Below, piece by piece: positions 60,108-64,000 of a stretch of DNA of 64,000 bases. The stretch is from Clostridiales bacterium (GTDB lineage: Bacteria > Bacillota > Clostridia > Oscillospirales > Oscillospiraceae), in assembly GCA_014799505.1 (NCBI GenBank), contig JAAVHV010000008.1, forward strand, positions 25,722 through 89,721. The letters run 5' to 3'. Numbering within the stretch: the first letter of the stretch is position 1; every line of letters starts with the position of its first letter. The notes beneath the pieces are model-generated. The model did not search any database. It had not been told where the DNA came from and worked only from the letters and a program-made list of their open reading frames with translations. A program made the position numbers and the translations under genes.

Positions 60108-61144
60108 GCACACAGAAAGATTTGAAGAGCGATCTGCACATCTCCCATGATTTTGAGCCCGTGACCTACGATCCCCAGTATATCCTGATGGTCAACGCGC
60201 TTAAGAAGTATTTCCCCATCAAGGGCGGCCTGATGTCCAAAACCGTCGGTTATGTGAAAGCGGTGGACGGCGTCACCTTCAACCTGAAGCGGGGCACCAC
60301 GATGGGCCTGGTGGGCGAGTCCGGCTGCGGCAAGACTACCACCGGACGCACCATCCTACGTCTGTCCGGCCCTAAAACCAGCGGCCAGGTACTCTTTAAC
60401 GGGCAGGAGGTTTATGACCTGTCGCCGAAGGAGATGCGCGATCTGCGGACCAAAATGCAGATTATTTTCCAGGATCCGTTTTCTTCCCTCTCCCCCCGTC
60501 TCCCCATCGGTGAGATCATCGGCGAGGCTGTCCGGGAGCACAATCTGGTTCCGGCGGCAGAATTTGACGATTACATTGACCAGGTCATGGACAACTGCGG
60601 CCTCCAGCCCTTCCACAAAGACCGCTATCCCCACGAATTTTCCGGCGGCCAGCGCCAGCGTATCTGTATCGCCCGCGCCCTGGCTCTGAATCCCGAGTTT
60701 GTGGTGTGTGACGAGCCGGTGTCCGCGCTGGACGTGTCCATCCAGGCCCAGATCATCAACCTGCTGAAAGAACTCCAGGAGAAATACTCCCTGACCTATC
60801 TCTTTATCTCCCATGATTTGTCCGTGGTGGAGCACATCTCGAACACCGTGGGCGTCATGTACCTGGGGAATCTGGTGGAGTACGGCGAAACCGATGACAT
60901 CTTCCGCAATCCGCTGCATCCCTACACCGAGGCCCTGTTCTCCGCCATCCCTATCCCCGATCCCACGGCCAAAATGAACCGCATTGTGCTGGAGGGCTCC
61001 ATTCCCTCTCCGGCCAACCCGCCCTCCGGTTGTAAGTTCCACACCCGCTGCTCCCACTGCACCCAGCGGTGCAAGGAAGAGGCGCCTCGCCAGATTGAGG
61101 TGGAGCCCGGGCACTATGTGGTCTGTCATCTGTTTGACAAGTAA
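60104..61144 (+). CDS. oppF: Oligopeptide ABC importer ATPase (OppF-like)
   Basis: A 346-residue ATPase with a short N-terminal extension (about 25 residues), NBD with Walker [11 protein letters not shown]-loop [12 protein letters not shown], signature FSGGQRQR, Walker [13 protein letters not shown] and switch His ISHDLSVV, then the C-terminal oligopeptide region with a cysteine pair ([14 protein letters not shown]). It starts with GTG, overlapping oppD by 4 bp; GGGAGGGG lies upstream. It overlaps the next gene's ATG by 1 nt. Confidence 0.93.
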   Translation: MSTQKDLKSDLHISHDFEPVTYDPQYILMVNALKKYFPIKGGLMSKTVGYVKAVDGVTFNLKRGTTMGLVGESGCGKTTTGRTILRLSGPKTSGQVLFNGQEVYDLSPKEMRDLRTKMQIIFQDPFSSLSPRLPIGEIIGEAVREHNLVPAAEFDDYIDQVMDNCGLQPFHKDRYPHEFSGGQRQRICIARALALNPEFVVCDEPVSALDVSIQAQIINLLKELQEKYSLTYLFISHDLSVVEHISNTVGVMYLGNLVEYGETDDIFRNPLHPYTEALFSAIPIPDPTAKMNRIVLEGSIPSPANPPSGCKFHTRCSHCTQRCKEEAPRQIEVEPGHYVVCHLFDK

Positions 61145-61425
61145 TGGCGAAAAAAGTTTATGACGATGACGACGGGCGCACCATCGCGGATATGAGCGGA
61201 ATCCAGCGTTCTCCTCTCTTTCTGCCTCGCCTGCCCAAGCGGGATCTCCCTGCCCCTCCGGCGCAGCCTGAACCTGAGCGTGACCGTCCATGGGAGATGT
61301 CGGAGCTAAGCCCTGAGGAGCGCCGGTGGTATATCCTGGGCGCACTGAAGGCCTCCATATTGGTTGCTCTGGCGTTCATCGGAGGGCTGGGACTGATTGT
61401 CCTGCTATTCTACCTATTTGCTTGA
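61144..61425 (+). CDS. Small tail-anchored membrane protein of the opp operon
   Basis: A 93-residue protein: an acidic start (YDDDDG), a Pro-rich middle (PRLPKRDLPAPPAQPEPERDRPW), a short helix (LSPEERRWYILGALK) and one C-terminal membrane helix (about residues 71-92). No family is recognised. It starts 1 nt within the oppF stop and ends at the operon terminator, so it belongs to the transporter unit. The acidic tail could contact the basic extension of OppD, but this is speculation. Confidence 0.65.
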   Translation: MAKKVYDDDDGRTIADMSGIQRSPLFLPRLPKRDLPAPPAQPEPERDRPWEMSELSPEERRWYILGALKASILVALAFIGGLGLIVLLFYLFA

Positions 61426-61463
61426 AAACTGCCGTCGGGCCAAGGCCCGACGGCAGTTTTTTC
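61425..61463 (+). terminator. Terminator of the opp operon
   Basis: AAAACTGCCGTCGGGCC / GGCCCGACGGCAGTTTT stem with a short AA loop, then TTTTT. Confidence 0.93.
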
Positions 61464-61521
61464 GTTTTTCCAGCAAAGGCCGGTCAGGCCGAAATCGCTG
61501 GAAAAAATTTTTGTTTCCCTC

Positions 61522-61550
61522 TTGACAGACACTACCATTCCTGCTACAAT
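61522..61550 (+). promoter_or_regulatory. Promoter of tRNA-Gly
   Basis: TTGACA (61522-61527), 17-nt spacer, TACAAT (61545-61550), 14 nt before the tRNA. Confidence 0.85.
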
Positions 61551-61564
61551 ATCTATTGTTCGTT

Positions 61565-61640
61565 GCGAGTGTAGCTCATCTGGTAGAGCGCCACCTTGCC
61601 AAGGTGGAGGTAGCGAGTTCGAGCCTCGTCACTCGCTCCA
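61565..61640 (+). tRNA. tRNA-Gly (anticodon GCC)
   Basis: A 76-nt cloverleaf. The acceptor is GCGAGTG / CACTCGC, the D arm GCTC...GAGC, and the anticodon stem CCACC / GGTGG with loop TTGCCAA (anticodon GCC). The T arm has TTCGAGC. The discriminator base is T, followed by an encoded CCA end. It has its own promoter and terminator. Confidence 0.97.
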
Positions 61641-61645
61641 CATTC

Positions 61646-61685
61646 GAAAGCCCCTGCCGAGTTTGGCAGGGGCTTTCAGTTTTTC
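61646..61685 (+). terminator. Terminator of tRNA-Gly
   Basis: A 13-bp stem GAAAGCCCCTGCC / GGCAGGGGCTTTC, then AGTTTTTC. Confidence 0.88.
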
Positions 61686-61708
61686 AAAACTGTGCGAGCC
61701 TTCGGCGA

Positions 61709-61839
61709 CCTACTTTCTGCTTGTGCAGAAAGTAGGCAAAGACACACTTAGGGAGCACCCGCCGGTTCGGCTTCGGGCCGCATGGCGGCCCTAGCTCACA
61801 GGCGGGTTTCCCCCTAAGAATCCCCCTGTTACGGGGGAT
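61709..61839. repeat. Nested-hairpin intergenic element
   Basis: A first stem CCTACTTTCTGC / GCAGAAAGTAGG (61709-61736, perfect 12 bp) is followed by three nested stems in one long arm: CTTAGGG/CCCTAAG (61747-61753, 61812-61818), ACCCGCC/GGCGGGT (61757-61763, 61801-61807) and GGGCCGC/GCGGCCC (61775-61781, 61785-61791). A final hairpin ATCCCCC/GGGGGAT lies at 61820-61839. There is no coding potential. It could be a repeated extragenic palindrome or a structured RNA. The rest of 61840-62013 shows nothing. Confidence 0.6.
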
Positions 61840-62013
61840 GCCCTATACGTCTGTCAGTCCATACCCTGCCGGCGCGTGCGGCTTTCACCCCAGCTCCCCC
61901 CATTTGCGCTGCCGCTTGTCTCTCGTGACTGAACCCGTTTGCCGCCCTCGGTTCTGCGCCTGGAAAGTGCGTCGAGCGACCTTGGTGTTTGAACAATTTC
62001 AGCAAATTCCCCA

Positions 62014-62042
62014 TTGCGTCCGGCCTGTGACGCTGATATAAT
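62014..62042 (+). promoter_or_regulatory. Promoter of ilvE with overlapping palindrome
   Basis: TTGCGT (62014-62019), 17-nt spacer, TATAAT (62037-62042). The -10 lies inside a perfect 15-bp palindrome CTGATATAATATCAG (62033-62047), a possible repressor site. Confidence 0.6.
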
Positions 62043-62077
62043 ATCAGTACTTTACATCGAAAAAGGAGCCGATCCTT

Positions 62078-63145
62078 ATGCTGGACATTAAAATCACCCG
62101 CGCCGAGACCCCCAAGCCCCAGCCCGACCCCGATACTCTGGTGTTTGGCAGAACCTTTACCGACCATATGTTCCTGATGAACTACGACGCTGGCCAGGGC
62201 TGGCACGACCCCCGCGTCGTCCCCTATGGCCCCCTGCCCTTTGAGCTGTCCTGCATGGTGTTCCACTACGCCCAGGAGATCTTTGAGGGCATGAAGGCCT
62301 ACCGCACCCCTGACGGCAAGGTGCAGCTCTTCCGCCCCTATGAGAACGCCAAGCGGATGAACTCCTCCTGCCGCCGGATGTGCATCCCCGAGATTCCCGA
62401 GGATGACTTTGTGCAGGCCGTCAAGACCGTGGTGGGCGTAGACCAGGCCTGGGTGCCCAACAAGGTGGGCACCTCCCTGTATATCCGCCCCTTCATCATC
62501 GCCACCGACAACGGCCTGGGCGTCCACGCCTCCCACAGCTATCTGTTCGCCGTCATCTGCTGCCCCGTGGGGGCCTACTACCCCGAGGGCATCAACCCCG
62601 TGAAGATCTACGTGGAGGACGAGGATGTGCGCGCCGTCAAAGGCGGCACCGGCTTCACCAAGTGCGGCGGCAACTACGCCGCCTCCATCCGCGCCGGGGA
62701 GCGGGCGGAGGAGCAGGGCTTCTCCCAGGTGCTGTGGCTGGACGGCGTCCACCGCAAGTATATTGAGGAAGTGGGCTCCATGAACGTCATGTTCAAGATC
62801 AACGGCACTGTTGTCACCCCGGAGCTCACCGGTTCCGTCCTCCCCGGCATCACCCGCAAGAGCTGCCTGGAACTGATCCGCAGCTGGGGCATCCCGGTGG
62901 AGGAGCGGCTCATCTCCGCCCAGGAGCTGTTTGACGCCGCCCAGGCGGGCACCCTGGAGGAAGCCTGGGGCACCGGCACGGCGGCGGTGGTGTCCCCCAT
63001 CGGCCTGCTGGCCTGGGAGGACCGCAAGGAGACCGTCAGCGGCGGCAAGATCGGCGAGCTGACCCAGAAGCTGTATGACACCCTCACCGGCATCCAGTGG
63101 GGCACTGTGGAGGACACCCGCGACTGGATCGTACCTGTGGAATAA
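62078..63145 (+). CDS. ilvE: Branched-chain amino acid aminotransferase
   Basis: A PLP-dependent fold-type IV enzyme that joins the last step of leucine, isoleucine and valine synthesis, or their breakdown. The 355-residue protein has the large BCAT form (type of eukaryotic and Bacillus YwaA enzymes): FGRTFTDHMFLMNYDAGQGWHDPRVVPYGP, EIFEGMKAYR, and GGTGFTKCGGNYAAS with PLP-binding Lys195, then EVGSMNVMF and LPGITRKSCLEL for PLP phosphate binding. AAAGGAGCC lies upstream of the ATG. No other ilv or leu genes lie in the window. Confidence 0.95.
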   Translation: MLDIKITRAETPKPQPDPDTLVFGRTFTDHMFLMNYDAGQGWHDPRVVPYGPLPFELSCMVFHYAQEIFEGMKAYRTPDGKVQLFRPYENAKRMNSSCRRMCIPEIPEDDFVQAVKTVVGVDQAWVPNKVGTSLYIRPFIIATDNGLGVHASHSYLFAVICCPVGAYYPEGINPVKIYVEDEDVRAVKGGTGFTKCGGNYAASIRAGERAEEQGFSQVLWLDGVHRKYIEEVGSMNVMFKINGTVVTPELTGSVLPGITRKSCLELIRSWGIPVEERLISAQELFDAAQAGTLEEAWGTGTAAVVSPIGLLAWEDRKETVSGGKIGELTQKLYDTLTGIQWGTVEDTRDWIVPVE

Positions 63146-63156
63146 ACAAACAAGTG

Positions 63157-63189
63157 GAAACCCCGGACGGCATGCCGTCCGGGGTTTTT
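63157..63189. terminator. Bidirectional terminator, ilvE / pyrG
   Basis: A perfect 28-nt palindrome AACCCCGGACGGCA/TGCCGTCCGGGGTT, followed by TTTGTT on the plus strand. It separates the convergent ilvE and pyrG genes. Confidence 0.9.
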
Positions 63190-63190
63190 G

Positions 63191-64000
63191 TTACTTCTGT
63201 TTCTTGGCCGCCCCAATAAACTCCCTAAACAGCGGATGGGCCCGGTTGGGCCGGGACTTCAGCTCCGGGTGGAACTGCCCCGCCACAAACCAAGGGTGAT
63301 CCGGCAGCTCCACCATCTCCACAAGCCGTCCGTCCGGGGACAGGCCAGACAGCACCAGCCCCGCCTTCGTCAGCGCCTCCCGGTACTCGTTGTTGAACTC
63401 GTAGCGGTGGCGGTGGCGCTCGTTGATCTCATTTGTCCCGTAAATAGACGCCGCCAGCGATCCCTCGGCCAGCCAGCAGGGGTAGCTGCCCAGCCGCATG
63501 GTGCCGCCCTTGGCCGTCACCCCCACCTGGTCGGGCATCAGGTCAATGACGGGATAGGGTGTCTGGGGCGCCAGCTCGCTGGAATGAGCCCCCGTCAGTC
63601 CGCACACGTTCCGGGCGAACTCCACCACCGCCATCTGCATCCCCAGGCAGATGCCCAGGAACGGGACTTTATTCTCCCTTGCGTAGCGGATGGCCTCGAT
63701 CTTGCCCTCAATTCCCCGGTCGCCGAAGCCGCCGGGCACCAGGATGCCCTGGGCCCCGTCCAGCAGCGCCTCCACCGTATCCGGGGTGACCTCCTCCGAG
63801 TTCACCCAGCGCACCTCCACCGACACGTCGTTTTCAATGCCGCCGTGGGTGAGGGCCTCCACCACCGACAGGTAGGCGTCGTGGAGGGCCACATACTTGC
63901 CCACCAGCGCGATGGTCACCGTCCCTTTGGGGTGCTTGGCCCGGTGGACCATGGTGGCCCACTCGGTCAGGTCGGGCATATGGCAGATCAGCCCCAGCCG
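63191..64000 (-). CDS. pyrG: CTP synthase, C-terminal glutaminase part
   Basis: The 3' half of pyrG; the gene runs out of the window at the right edge. CTP synthase makes CTP from UTP, ATP and glutamine. The visible 269 residues begin at the end of the synthase domain ([18 protein letters not shown]), then [22 protein letters not shown] and the class I glutamine amidotransferase domain: oxyanion loop [10 protein letters not shown], nucleophile Cys in GICLGMQ, and His/Glu in [11 protein letters not shown]. All key residues are intact. The N-terminal amidoligase part lies outside the window. Confidence 0.96.
   Translation of the reverse strand, partial: RLGLICHMPDLTEWATMVHRAKHPKGTVTIALVGKYVALHDAYLSVVEALTHGGIENDVSVEVRWVNSEEVTPDTVEALLDGAQGILVPGGFGDRGIEGKIEAIRYARENKVPFLGICLGMQMAVVEFARNVCGLTGAHSSELAPQTPYPVIDLMPDQVGVTAKGGTMRLGSYPCWLAEGSLAASIYGTNEINERHRHRYEFNNEYREALTKAGLVLSGLSPDGRLVEMVELPDHPWFVAGQFHPELKSRPNRAHPLFREFIGAAKKQK

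Overview
The window is GC-rich, tightly packed bacterial chromosome. Gene content points to an anaerobic, endospore-forming Firmicute of the Oscillospiraceae type (Flavonifractor, Lawsonibacter or Intestinimonas-like; genus is inference). The reasons are spoIIE, a yaaL-bofA pair, a monomeric [FeFe] hydrogenase of the clostridial group B type, a Gram-positive type SOS box, many lipoprotein solute-binding proteins and promoters of the TTGACA-N17-TATAAT type. I see no rRNA, CRISPR array, prophage or transposase. One tRNA (Gly-GCC) is present.

Layout. 1-5.1 kb: end of a GH3 hexosaminidase, spoIIE on the minus strand, then a dusB operon with two membrane proteins (YhhN-like and Lit/DUF1461-like). 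5.1-11 kb: lexA behind an SOS promoter and a MITE-like insertion, malQ, an orphan sugar-transporter ATPase and an [FeFe] hydrogenase. 11-16 kb: leuS, rpsU, yaaL-bofA and a membrane-anchored DUF4015 protein. 16-20 kb: a purine riboswitch controlling an NCS2 purine permease, divergent from a purine-type phosphoribosyltransferase, then a transglutaminase lipoprotein. 19.8-23.7 kb: a six-gene type IV pilus-like operon with GspF- and PilT-type proteins. 24-30.5 kb: an SDR, then a minus-strand dipeptide ABC transporter with a TetR regulator. 30.7-36.7 kb: split TauE exporter, ZIP transporter, cdd, membrane proteins and a CPA2 antiporter. 37-45 kb: uvrB and uvrA, separated by an XRE-controlled island and a small-enzyme operon. 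45-49.5 kb: phosphatase, a parS-like palindrome, an M32 carboxypeptidase broken by two stop codons, and a YesN-type response regulator. 49.6-53.3 kb: mglBAC galactose transporter. 53.8-61.4 kb: a large opp operon. 61.5-64 kb: tRNA-Gly, a structured intergenic element, ilvE and the 3' part of pyrG.

How the parts work together. DNA repair is linked by regulation: lexA and uvrB share an identical 13-base SOS box, and uvrA carries a degenerate version at the same place. Purine uptake and salvage are paired back to back. Three solute-binding-protein transporters (dpp, mgl, opp) each have a GC-rich palindrome just after the binding-protein gene, which would lower expression of the membrane and ATPase genes relative to the binding protein.

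The most unusual items are the tandemly duplicated lipoprotein signal region of the dpp binding protein, the PilT-only pilus-like operon, the OppC with a large extracytoplasmic insertion, the two clustered nonsense codons in M32, the parS-like site, and a nested hairpin element after tRNA-Gly. No wholly new multi-gene system is proven here. The pilus-like operon and the XRE/96-residue divergent module are the best candidates.
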